Shown here: in pieces, positions 1 to 5,197 of the stretch | How the letters are laid out: every line of letters begins with the position of its first letter | Position numbering within the stretch: the first letter of the stretch is position 1 | Assembly: GCA_003171295.1 (NCBI GenBank) | Contig: PMYF01000976.1 | Span: 1-5,197, forward strand | Length of the DNA: 5,197 nt | Origin: Acidobacteriota bacterium | GTDB taxonomy: Bacteria; Acidobacteriota; Terriglobia; UBA7540 | Direction of reading: 5' to 3' | Made by a program: the position numbers and the translations under genes | Notes under the pieces: generated by a model | The model's input: the letters and a program-made list of their open reading frames with translations, nothing else | Database searches by the model: none | What the model was told of the DNA's origin: nothing

Positions 1-640
1 ATATCCAGCCCTCGACGAAATCGAATGGGATGTCAGGGCGCTCTTCAGCTAGACGCAGCGAAATCTCCACACCCTTCTCTGCCACCGGATTCACAAACAG
101 GACGCGTTCCCGGCTTGAATGCACCCGGTACCTTTCAGGAAAGACGAGCGGCGGCATGATCTCAGCACTGATTCCAAAGCCCCTGCGCAGCCAGTTGGCC
201 ATAAACCCGGAATTGGCGATATACCGAAGGGATGGTTGTTCGATCAGGTCTCCACCCAAAACGTTGGCGAAGCGGGTAAAGATAATGACGGGGAGCCCAA
301 GGCTAATAAAAAAGTCAGAGTAGATTCGGAGAGGGCAGATTTGCAGCAGGATGATATCCGGCTTAAACTTGTCGATCACCGCGGGAATGCCGGAAGTTTC
401 TCCCCACCCCCTGAAGACGGGGTATCCGCAGAACTTATCCATCGTGTAAAGATCCACGCCGCGCAGTTTTGAGGCAACACGATTTCTGAACCAAAGCCAG
501 TCGCCGGCCCGAAGCCCTGCCAGGACGCCCACCTGACAGCCTCGCTTCTTGAGGGCCATCGCAAGTGAATGGGTGGACGCCTCCGTGCCCCCGAATCCCT
601 GGGGAAGGTACGGCAAGCTAGAAACAAACAGCACGCGCAT
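1..640 (-). CDS. Glycosyltransferase, GT-B fold (GT4-like), N-terminal part only
   Basis: Probably transfers a sugar from an activated donor to a glycan or lipid-linked acceptor on the cytoplasmic side of the membrane. The reading frame is open from ATG (638-640) to the left edge, giving 213 residues, about half of a usual 370-400 aa GT4 enzyme. The start MRVLFVSSLPY is a first Rossmann strand, followed by a glycine-rich loop and helix GFGGTEASTHSLAMALKKRG (15-34). KPDIILLQ (93-100) is a later strand. YIANSGFMANWLRRGFGI (140-157) matches the inter-domain part of GT4 enzymes, and RERVLFVNPVAEKG (177-190) opens the donor-binding domain. The donor-site acidic motif would lie outside the window, so sugar specificity cannot be judged. 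AGGAG sits 10 nt upstream and supports this start. The nearest upstream same-strand element is a methyltransferase remnant. Family call is firm; substrate is unknown. Confidence 0.9.
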   Translation of the reverse strand, partial: MRVLFVSSLPYLPQGFGGTEASTHSLAMALKKRGCQVGVLAGLRAGDWLWFRNRVASKLRGVDLYTMDKFCGYPVFRGWGETSGIPAVIDKFKPDIILLQICPLRIYSDFFISLGLPVIIFTRFANVLGGDLIEQPSLRYIANSGFMANWLRRGFGISAEIMPPLVFPERYRVHSSRERVLFVNPVAEKGVEISLRLAEERPDIPFDFVEGWI

Positions 641-782
641 CGGTTCGAATCTCCTGATCATAACGGCAAGTGGAGCGCTCCCACCCTCCAGAATACCTCA
701 CGGCGGAGCCAGCCGCAAAAGCGATCGCATGGGCGGTGAGCGATGCCGGCGCACTCCCGAAAAGGATCTTTGCCCCCTGCGC
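641..782. other. Non-coding spacer between methyltransferase remnant and glycosyltransferase
   Basis: This 142-bp gap holds the Shine-Dalgarno site of the glycosyltransferase and two perfect short palindromes, GGAGCGCTCC (672-681) and GCGATCGC (721-728). Neither is followed by a T-run, so neither is a credible intrinsic terminator. I see no convincing -35/-10 pair. A minus-strand TATGAT at 657-662 would start transcription inside or after the Shine-Dalgarno site and has no matching -35. Confidence 0.5.
651..655 (-). promoter_or_regulatory. Shine-Dalgarno site of the left-edge glycosyltransferase
   Basis: AGGAG on the minus strand lies 10 nt before the ATG at 638-640. It fixes the start of the partial glycosyltransferase, whose first residues MRVLFVSSLPY already look like a true N-terminus. 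Confidence 0.75.
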
Positions 783-1061
783 TCAAGAGCGTGGCGCGAA
801 GACGTAGAAATCCGCGAACGAGGTCTGCTCAGGGTTGGCGGGGGCAAAGGGATAGGCGTTCTTTAGAGTGGATTGCAAGCGCCATTCCGGCTCGTTCCGC
901 TCAACCCAACGGGTGAACTGCCGGTGGCGCACATGTTTGTCCGGCCAGTCCTGATCCATATTGCTGGAGTACACGATCACAAAGCGACGGGCGGATCCAA
1001 ACAGCCGCCGCATGTAGGCATTAAATGTGGAATCCTCCATGAGATGATAAACTAAGGCCGA
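783..1061 (-). pseudogene. SAM-dependent methyltransferase, C-terminal remnant (5' truncated)
   Basis: This is the tail of a class I SAM methyltransferase of the kind often found among sugar and glycan genes. The readable homology starts around ALVYHLMED (about 1035-1061) and runs through AYMRRLFGSARRFVIVYSSN, HVRHRQFTRWVE and TSFADFYVFAP to a TGA at 783-785. The pieces YHLxED, RFVIVYSSN, HVRHRxFTxWV and the SFADFYVF ending are what I expect at the C-terminus of this family. A complete enzyme would be roughly 200-250 aa. Here the nucleotide-binding part (GxGxG loop) is absent, and upstream in frame there are only a few unrelated residues before a stop at 1083-1085, inside the palindrome at 1067-1102. 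An internal ATG at 1038-1040 could start an 85-aa peptide, but it would lack SAM binding. I infer a dead gene cut by a deletion or insertion. Family assignment is from memory of the motif pattern. Confidence 0.7.
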
Positions 1062-1066
1062 CCCAT

Positions 1067-1102
1067 CTAAACAACCACCGCCTCAAGGCGGTGGTTGTTT
1101 AG
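1067..1102. repeat. Perfect 16-bp inverted repeat with 4-nt loop (mobile-element-end-like or terminator-like)
   Basis: CTAAACAACCACCGCC (1067-1082), loop TCAA, then its exact reverse complement (1087-1102). The stem has a GC-rich core and A/T-rich outer ends, so either strand reads as a stem closing into a short T-rich stretch (TTGTTTAG), like a bidirectional intrinsic terminator. Its place argues against a simple terminator: it lies between divergent genes, directly upstream of the point where methyltransferase homology ends. Subterminal palindromes of this kind are typical of IS200/IS605-family ends and of related non-autonomous elements, but no transposase fragment could be recognised next to it. 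The hairpin itself is certain; its origin is inferred. Confidence 0.85.
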
Positions 1103-1319
1103 GCATTGGGAGTAGTCGTAGCCCGACCGTGTGAAGCAGGCTGCAGCCCTAGTGGATCGTTTGACATCGACTCGTATGTCCAACCAGGGCCATTACGCCC
1201 GCCCTGGCAGGCTGCGCGTACATCCGAAGCAATACCCGCATGCTTAAATGCGCTGCTGCCCACCGTTCGATGGTCAAATGTGATTGAGCGCCCCATCTTT
1301 TTCAATGGAGGGTAAATAA
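1103..1319. other. Leader region of the plus-strand glycosyltransferase, no gene recognised
   Basis: No frame gives a recognisable protein in these 217 bp. A TTG-started frame (1106-1315) and a minus-strand frame (1099-1305) are open but have random-looking composition. Visible structure: a 10-bp palindrome GGCTGCAGCC (1139-1148), an inverted repeat CCAGGGC/GCCCTGG (1184-1190 and 1201-1207, 10-nt loop), and a perfect -35-like TTGACA (1161-1166) with no good -10 at 16-18 nt. A promoter for the downstream gene is expected here but cannot be pinned. The stretch may also hold debris of whatever truncated the methyltransferase. Confidence 0.45.
1307..1311 (+). promoter_or_regulatory. Strong Shine-Dalgarno GGAGG before a TTG start
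   Basis: GGAGG lies 8 nt before TTG at 1320-1322. This is close to ideal spacing and picks TTG as the start. An upstream in-frame start is unlikely because the coding-like N-terminus (RPRIVAFPL) begins right here. Confidence 0.8.
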
Positions 1320-2357
1320 TTGAGGCCCAGAATCGTTGCTTTTCCGTTGCGAGGCAATGCCTACACCGAAAGCCTATATGCCGAATTCAGAGCGCAAGGT
1401 GCGGAGATACTAAAGGGCGAGTGGGGGGGGCGATGGTTGATATCAAACCTGCATGCCGGTGACGTTGTTCATTTTCACTGGCCCTCTTACTTGTATGAGT
1501 CGGAGGGCTCAATTGCCACCATCCTTAGGTCATTTCTGCGATTCCTGCAACTTGTTTCTATCATTCGACTCCGAACCCGTGAGGTTTGGTGGACAGCGCA
1601 CAACCTGATGCCGCATGATCGCTGCCGTATCCCGTACCTGGATGTTGTCGCCAGAGTTGTTGTAATTCACGTCGCCAAACGTGTGTTTGTGCACGGCCCC
1701 GAAGCGGAAAGGGTATTGCAGGCAAGGTTTCCTTCTGTAGCCAGCAAATCCGTGCTGATTCCACTTGGGAACTGGATAGGTCGCTATCCGCCCTCCGAAT
1801 CAGCGTGCCAAGCACGCCGCAATTTGAAACTGCCCACAGAAGCCTTCGTCTACTTGTTCTTTGGGAATGCCAGGCCATATAAGAATCTCGAAGGATTGAT
1901 AGAGGTATTTCGCAAGGTTGCCAAGACCGACGACATTCTCTTGGCTGCTGGCCGCTTCTGGGATAGGACTTATTTGACAAGGATCTTAGATATGGCGGCG
2001 GGCGATGATCGCATTAGGATAAACCATTGCTTTATCCCCGATGACCGAGTGTCGGATTACTTTGTGGCTTGTAACGCCGTATGCATGCCTTATCGGGAAA
2101 TCTTAACATCTGGAACGGCCATGTTGGCGCTAGGTTACGGGCGGCCGGTCTTGTCCATCAATCGCGGGTTCCTGCGTGACTTGGTCAGGCATGAGTGCGG
2201 CTTGCTCATCGAGCCTGGAGATCCAGAGGCTCTTGCGGATGGTCTGCTGACGCTGCGAGCCAGGTCATGGGTAGAGGCTGAAATCGTGCGGGTGGCCGAG
2301 AGGTTCACTTTTTCAGAGGCGGCGAGAATCTCCTTGTCTTGTGTCGGGAAGGCTTAA
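1320..2357 (+). CDS. Glycosyltransferase, GT-B fold, variant GT4-like
   Basis: Likely adds one sugar during surface-glycan assembly in the cytoplasm. It is 345 aa, slightly short for GT4, with no signal peptide or membrane segment. The N-terminal acceptor domain has strand RPRIVAFPL (2-10), DVVHFHWPSYLYE (48-60) and EVWWTAHNLMPHD (88-100). The HFHWP and TAHN stretches are typical of polysaccharide transferases of this branch. FVHGPEAERVL (123-133) leads to the linker. The donor domain opens with YLFFGNARPYKNLEGLIEVF (178-197), the usual 'G..RPYKN...LI..F' motif, and continues with CFIPDDRVSDYFVACNAVCM (237-256) and then PYREILTSGTAMLALGYGRPV (257-277). In this last block the canonical EX7E glutamates are replaced by Ile261 and Leu269, with TSG in between. 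ECGLLIEPGDPEALADGL (292-309) closes the fold. The start is TTG with GGAGG 8 nt upstream. An 8-G run lies at codons 35-37. It stands alone, divergent from the left-hand genes and convergent with the flippase. Donor sugar unknown. Confidence 0.9.
   Translation: MRPRIVAFPLRGNAYTESLYAEFRAQGAEILKGEWGGRWLISNLHAGDVVHFHWPSYLYESEGSIATILRSFLRFLQLVSIIRLRTREVWWTAHNLMPHDRCRIPYLDVVARVVVIHVAKRVFVHGPEAERVLQARFPSVASKSVLIPLGNWIGRYPPSESACQARRNLKLPTEAFVYLFFGNARPYKNLEGLIEVFRKVAKTDDILLAAGRFWDRTYLTRILDMAAGDDRIRINHCFIPDDRVSDYFVACNAVCMPYREILTSGTAMLALGYGRPVLSINRGFLRDLVRHECGLLIEPGDPEALADGLLTLRARSWVEAEIVRVAERFTFSEAARISLSCVGKA
1423..1430 (+). repeat. Homopolymeric G8 tract inside the glycosyltransferase
   Basis: Eight consecutive G residues span codons 35-37 (Trp-Gly-Gly). 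A gain or loss of one base would shift the frame about 10% into the protein. Such tracts can be slippage-prone and are also common sequencing-error sites. The frame is intact in this sequence. Confidence 0.9.
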
Positions 2358-2603
2358 TGCTACGGTTTCATAAACGTTGAGCGCCGTAGGACGAGCATTC
2401 GCAGACCTGGTGAAGCGGAGAGCGGACCAGGACGAGCGCAAGGCGGCGATGGAGTGCCGGGTGCCCCAGCTCTGGATTTGTCAAGTTCCACGTCATGGTA
2501 TTTCGGTCCCCCGGCGAAGCACGTTTCTCGCGCTTACCGCAAGCATAGCAAAGCGCCGTGTGTCCATGGTTGCATCTGCATCGCTGTGCCCTCTTGTGCC
2601 TCT
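2358..2603. other. Convergent intergenic region, no gene recognised
   Basis: This 246-bp gap separates the 3' ends of the plus-strand glycosyltransferase and the minus-strand flippase. Open frames across it show no recognisable protein. Structure seen: CTACGG/CCGTAG (2360-2365 and 2384-2389, 18-nt loop) just after the glycosyltransferase stop, CCTGGT/ACCAGG (2406-2411 and 2426-2431), a 9-bp direct repeat AGGACGAGC (2388-2396 and 2429-2437), and GCGCTT/AAGCGC (2530-2535 and 2551-2556, 15-nt loop). None is followed by a T-run on either strand, so no canonical intrinsic terminator is evident where two are expected. Confidence 0.5.
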
Positions 2604-4157
2604 TTAGACGTCGGTCGGAGTTGCGCTCTCGGACTCCGGGTGGATCAGCAACAACAGGAACTTATCCACCAGCCCGGCGATTGGCCTGGGCAACATCCCG
2701 GTCAGAATCCTGAAGCGGTCGTGGTCTTCCGGCTCCAGCACGCGCATCAGGTAGAAGAGCCCGAAAAGAACGATAAGGGAAGCGACCCCGCCGCATAGGA
2801 TGGCCCATAACGGCGTAGCAATCTGCACAACAACGTAATGCGCGGTCAAGGATGCCAGCACGCTGATAAAGGCAATCTTTGCCACCAGCAGCCAGGGAAG
2901 TTTCACCTTATAGAGGTGGATGGCGATGGCCCACATCGTGCCGACGGCCGCCGCCTGCGCCGCGCCGTTGCCGATGCATGCGCCCACCGCGCCGTGGGCC
3001 GGAATAAGATACCACGCAACGCTAATATCGATAATCCCCGCCAGTACTGTCGCAGCGATCACATAACGCTGTCGTTCCGTGCTCTCCAGGAGGCTCTGCG
3101 CGGGCGCGAGAAAGGCTTTGAACATACACAGTAGCGGAGCCAGTGCAACAACCATCGCGGCGCCCTCGAACTTGTGACCGTAGAAAAGCAGCAACGCAGG
3201 AACCGCGAGCGATGCCGCGATAAAGTGCAGTGGAATCGACAGCAAGACAAGATAGCGGAAGGCGGAAGCTGTGATAAGGGGAAGCCTGGACTTGTCGCGC
3301 CCGTACTGGGCAAAGATCGTGGCGCCGGCCGCAGCCCCAAAGATCGTAGCGACAAGCAGCAACTGTTCGGCCATGGTGAATGCCACCGAATAGTACGACA
3401 CCTGGCGTATATCCGAGTAGAGATGCTTCAGAAGGATGACCTCTGAACGACTCCAAACAATTTGTGCCACAAACATGCTGGTAACACCTTGCAACGCGAA
3501 GGGCATCATGCGCTTACGCAATCCCGGCGGAAGAGCATGGGTTGTCTCCCATGCCAGCACACGCTTCATCGTTGGAAAGAAGCGCACGAGAAAATCGACG
3601 GCTCGCATGCTGAGCAGCGACGCGCCGACGCCGACAACGCCCCAATGAAAGACCACAGTTGCTGCAATTACGATGAGGTAGGTGAAGGCTGAAACGACGG
3701 AGGCCGGCATATTTTTCGACAAATCTTCCGTAGCGGCATTGGCCTGCGCCGAGATAGAGTTGACCATCGAGGGCCAGATGCTGAGCACCAGCAGGGCCGA
3801 GGCTAATTTGTAATCCGGGTTGGCGTCCCCCAGCACCCAGAAGAGAAAACCACAGGTGGCCAACGTTGCCAGGCCGGTCTGTAGCAGCAAGGTGCGGAGA
3901 TATATGTACCGCGCAGTTCCCCGGTCACCCATACCTATAAACTCGGCCATGTACTTCCGGGTGGTTGCGGGAATGCCAACGCTGCCCAGACTGCTGACCA
4001 ACGAAGCTATATACGAGACATAGACGAGATAGCCGTTTTTCGACGGACCCAGATAACGGTTAATCGCAATCGAAGTGAAGAGAGCAACAACGGCGCTGAT
4101 GATGTTCTCGAGGCCGTACCAACCGGCATTCCGGGCGATGGTTTTGGTGTTTTTCAT
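2604..4157 (-). CDS. Polysaccharide flippase (Wzx-like, MOP/MATE superfamily)
   Basis: Integral inner-membrane protein expected to move a lipid-linked oligosaccharide from the cytoplasmic to the periplasmic face. It is 517 aa with some 12-14 hydrophobic segments, at roughly 14-33, 43-65, 88-110, 118-136, 152-184, 218-236, 256-282, 299-325, 332-352, 366-384, 388-412, 424-446 and 450-472. The opening KTIARNAGWYGLENII (5-20), the loop NRYLGPSKNGYLVY (33-46) and GSVGIPATTRKYMAEF (58-73) are typical of the family's first helices. A short cytoplasmic tail (LEPEDHDRFRILTGMLP, 474-490) follows the last helix. I chose ATG at 4155-4157. The frame opens earlier at TTG (4212-4214), but the extra 19 residues are polar, unlike the family, and have no Shine-Dalgarno. 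The site before the chosen ATG is also weak. It follows the TPR gene on the same strand across 123 bp, so co-transcription is possible. It is likely part of a Wzx/Wzy-type pathway; an oligosaccharide other than EPS cannot be excluded. Confidence 0.88.
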   Translation of the reverse strand: MKNTKTIARNAGWYGLENIISAVVALFTSIAINRYLGPSKNGYLVYVSYIASLVSSLGSVGIPATTRKYMAEFIGMGDRGTARYIYLRTLLLQTGLATLATCGFLFWVLGDANPDYKLASALLVLSIWPSMVNSISAQANAATEDLSKNMPASVVSAFTYLIVIAATVVFHWGVVGVGASLLSMRAVDFLVRFFPTMKRVLAWETTHALPPGLRKRMMPFALQGVTSMFVAQIVWSRSEVILLKHLYSDIRQVSYYSVAFTMAEQLLLVATIFGAAAGATIFAQYGRDKSRLPLITASAFRYLVLLSIPLHFIAASLAVPALLLFYGHKFEGAAMVVALAPLLCMFKAFLAPAQSLLESTERQRYVIAATVLAGIIDISVAWYLIPAHGAVGACIGNGAAQAAAVGTMWAIAIHLYKVKLPWLLVAKIAFISVLASLTAHYVVVQIATPLWAILCGGVASLIVLFGLFYLMRVLEPEDHDRFRILTGMLPRPIAGLVDKFLLLLIHPESESATPTDV

Positions 4158-4280
4158 GTCGAAATCAACTCTGGTCCAAGAAGTATGGGCACACCATTCG
4201 TCCGCGCCAGTCAATTAGTGCATACTGGCAGCCGTCAGCACGTCGCGCACCGCCGGCTGCCATTAAAACCACATTGCCGT
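4158..4280 (-). other. Spacer between TPR gene and flippase
   Basis: This 123-bp gap separates two same-strand genes. It holds the hairpin at 4226-4262 and no recognisable small gene. A minus-strand TTGACT (4208-4213) resembles a -35, but the nearest -10-like CATACT is about 21 nt away, too far for a standard sigma-70 promoter. Either weak read-through from the TPR gene or an unseen promoter drives the flippase. Confidence 0.4.
4226..4262. repeat. Inverted repeat, 9-bp stem, between TPR gene and flippase
   Basis: TGGCAGCCG (4226-4234) and CGGCTGCCA (4254-4262) are exact reverse complements around a 19-nt loop. It lies 19 bp past the TPR stop codon, where a terminator or mRNA-stabilising hairpin would sit. 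On the minus strand the bases after the stem (GTATGCAC) contain no T-run, so this is not a classical intrinsic terminator. It may instead slow 3'-5' decay or give partial termination that lowers flippase expression. Confidence 0.65.
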
Positions 4281-5197
4281 CTAACCCAGTCCTTGCAACG
4301 CGGCCCGCGCATCCTTTGCCGCCTGCGAATCCGGCTCCATCGAAATGGCTTTCTTAAAATGGATCGTTGCGTTGTTTCTATCTCCAAGCTTGACGTATAC
4401 CATTCCCAGGTGATACTGCATGGCCGTGCTGTTTGGATTGATTTTGAGGGCGTCTTCCAGAAGATCGCGGGCGTATCCGTAGGTTCCCTTGAAGTAGTAT
4501 GCCCACGCCAATGTGTCGGCGGAGTTAGGTGAATCTGGCATGCCGCGACGCGCAGTTTCCGCCAGCGACAAGGCCACATCCACGTTTTCGCCATTCTGAA
4601 GCATTAGATAGGCAAGATTGTTGGCGGCGACAGGCTGTGTGGGCTGGAGTACAAGAGCCTTCTTGTAGTAGTCCTCGGCCTTCCTTGTATCTCCGCGCGA
4701 TTCCTCCAGGGTTCCAAGAATGGCCAGAGCTCCGGCATTGCTGGGATGGGCCTTCGACCATTGCTCCCAGGCGCCGATCGCATTTGCCGCCTGTCCGCGC
4801 TGAACCTGAAGCTGCGCGTAAAGTGCAACCGCCTCGCCATCATCGGGATTTACATCCATGGCTTTCTGAGCCGTAGCGGCTGCCTGATCGAGGTTCTTGT
4901 TTTGTATCTGGAACTGAGCGAGTAAATCGTAGAAGCCGCTATTCTTCGGATTCTTCGCGATTTGCGCGTTCATGCGGGCCAGTGCATGGTCCGGCTGCTT
5001 CTTGAGGAGATCGTAACCGACCAGCCCGCGCAAGGAAGCAATCGAATTGGGGTCGTACTGTAAAGCTTGTTCCAGCAGCGCGGCTCCTTCCGGGTACCGC
5101 TTTTGCGCATAGCGAAGTTCGCCGAGCATTAGATAAGCCTGTGCGCTTTGCGGGGCATTGTTCATTGCGATCTTCATGTCGGCCTCAGCCTTGTCCG
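4281..5197 (-). CDS. TPR-repeat protein, C-terminal part (PEP-CTERM/EPS-system TPR protein-like)
   Basis: Helical-repeat scaffold for protein-protein contacts. The frame is open through the right edge, so the N-terminus, including any signal or lipoprotein peptide, is missing. About 304 residues are visible, ending at TAG (4281-4283). Counting from the first visible Met (5175-5177), eight consecutive ~34-residue TPRs can be laid out: 11-44, 45-78, 79-112, 113-146, 147-180, 181-217 (longer), 218-251 and 252-285. Each has the W/L-G-Y-A-F-A-P spacing, for example LGELRYAQKRYPEGAALLEQ and LGMVYVKLGDRNNATIHFKK. The stretch AANNLAYLMLQNGENVDVAL followed by DTLAWAYYFKGTYGYARDLL (221-240) is the pattern I associate with C-termini of large TPR proteins in exosortase/PEP-CTERM exopolysaccharide loci. 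No transmembrane helix is visible in this part. It lies directly upstream of the flippase gene, which supports a role in glycan assembly or export. TPR content is certain; the specific role is inferred. Confidence 0.9.
   Translation of the reverse strand, partial: DKAEADMKIAMNNAPQSAQAYLMLGELRYAQKRYPEGAALLEQALQYDPNSIASLRGLVGYDLLKKQPDHALARMNAQIAKNPKNSGFYDLLAQFQIQNKNLDQAAATAQKAMDVNPDDGEAVALYAQLQVQRGQAANAIGAWEQWSKAHPSNAGALAILGTLEESRGDTRKAEDYYKKALVLQPTQPVAANNLAYLMLQNGENVDVALSLAETARRGMPDSPNSADTLAWAYYFKGTYGYARDLLEDALKINPNSTAMQYHLGMVYVKLGDRNNATIHFKKAISMEPDSQAAKDARAALQGLG

Noticed and set aside
640..700. Minus-strand TATGAT (657-662) as a -10 box for the left-edge glycosyltransferase
   Set aside because: The predicted start would fall at or after the Shine-Dalgarno site, and there is no -35-like hexamer at 16-18 nt.
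721..728. GCGATCGC as a cyanobacterial HIP1 palindrome
   Set aside because: Seen only once in the spacer. HIP1 is meaningful only when highly repeated, and nothing else points to cyanobacteria.
1161..1196. Sigma-70 promoter using TTGACA at 1161-1166
   Set aside because: No acceptable -10 hexamer at 16-18 nt spacing; the downstream sequence there is GC-rich.
1106..1315. 69-residue plus-strand frame before the glycosyltransferase
   Set aside because: It starts at TTG beside the palindrome, shows no Shine-Dalgarno or family motif, and has composition typical of a chance frame. Its stop lies in the leader of the real gene.
2377..2798. Plus-strand frames in the convergent gap and over the flippase 3' end
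   Set aside because: No recognisable motifs. The longer one overlaps the flippase coding region antisense and has the composition of a shadow frame.
4158..4214. N-terminal extension of the flippase to TTG at 4212-4214
   Set aside because: The added residues (TGADEWCAHTSW...) are polar and unlike flippase N-termini, and no ribosome site precedes the TTG.
1..5197. CRISPR array, tRNA or rRNA gene, toxin-antitoxin or defence cassette
   Set aside because: No repeated spacer-like units, cloverleaf-like sequence or recognisable defence domain on either strand.

Overview
The window is a piece of a bacterial surface-polysaccharide (exopolysaccharide, capsule or O-antigen type) locus. It holds two unrelated GT-B glycosyltransferases, a multi-spanning flippase-type membrane protein, a long tetratricopeptide-repeat (TPR) protein and the broken tail of a methyltransferase. 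Base composition looks moderately GC-rich (mid-50s % by eye) and gene starts carry Shine-Dalgarno sites, so this is a bacterial chromosome. The mix of a PEP-CTERM/exosortase-like TPR protein with EPS genes fits Acidobacteria or Proteobacteria, but the sequence alone does not settle the phylum.

Layout. Positions 1-640 (minus) hold the N-terminal 213 residues of a glycosyltransferase that runs off the left edge. Upstream of it on the same strand, 783-1061 encodes only the C-terminal ~90 residues of a SAM-dependent methyltransferase. Its 5' part is gone, and the break lies within a few bases of a perfect 16-bp inverted repeat (1067-1102). The stretch 1103-1319 has no convincing gene and leads into a plus-strand glycosyltransferase (1320-2357) that starts at TTG behind a strong GGAGG. 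After a 246-bp convergent gap, the minus strand carries a Wzx/MATE-like flippase (2604-4157). Upstream of it, across a 123-bp gap with a 9-bp-stem hairpin, lies the TPR protein (4281 to beyond 5197).

How the genes may work together (inference): the glycosyltransferases add sugars to a lipid-linked precursor on the cytoplasmic face, the flippase moves it across the inner membrane, and the TPR protein serves as an assembly or export scaffold. No polymerase, priming transferase or ligase is visible here. I see no CRISPR array, tRNA, rRNA or complete transposase, and no clear new defence or mobile system. The most notable features are the methyltransferase truncated at a palindrome and an 8-G tract inside the plus-strand glycosyltransferase.
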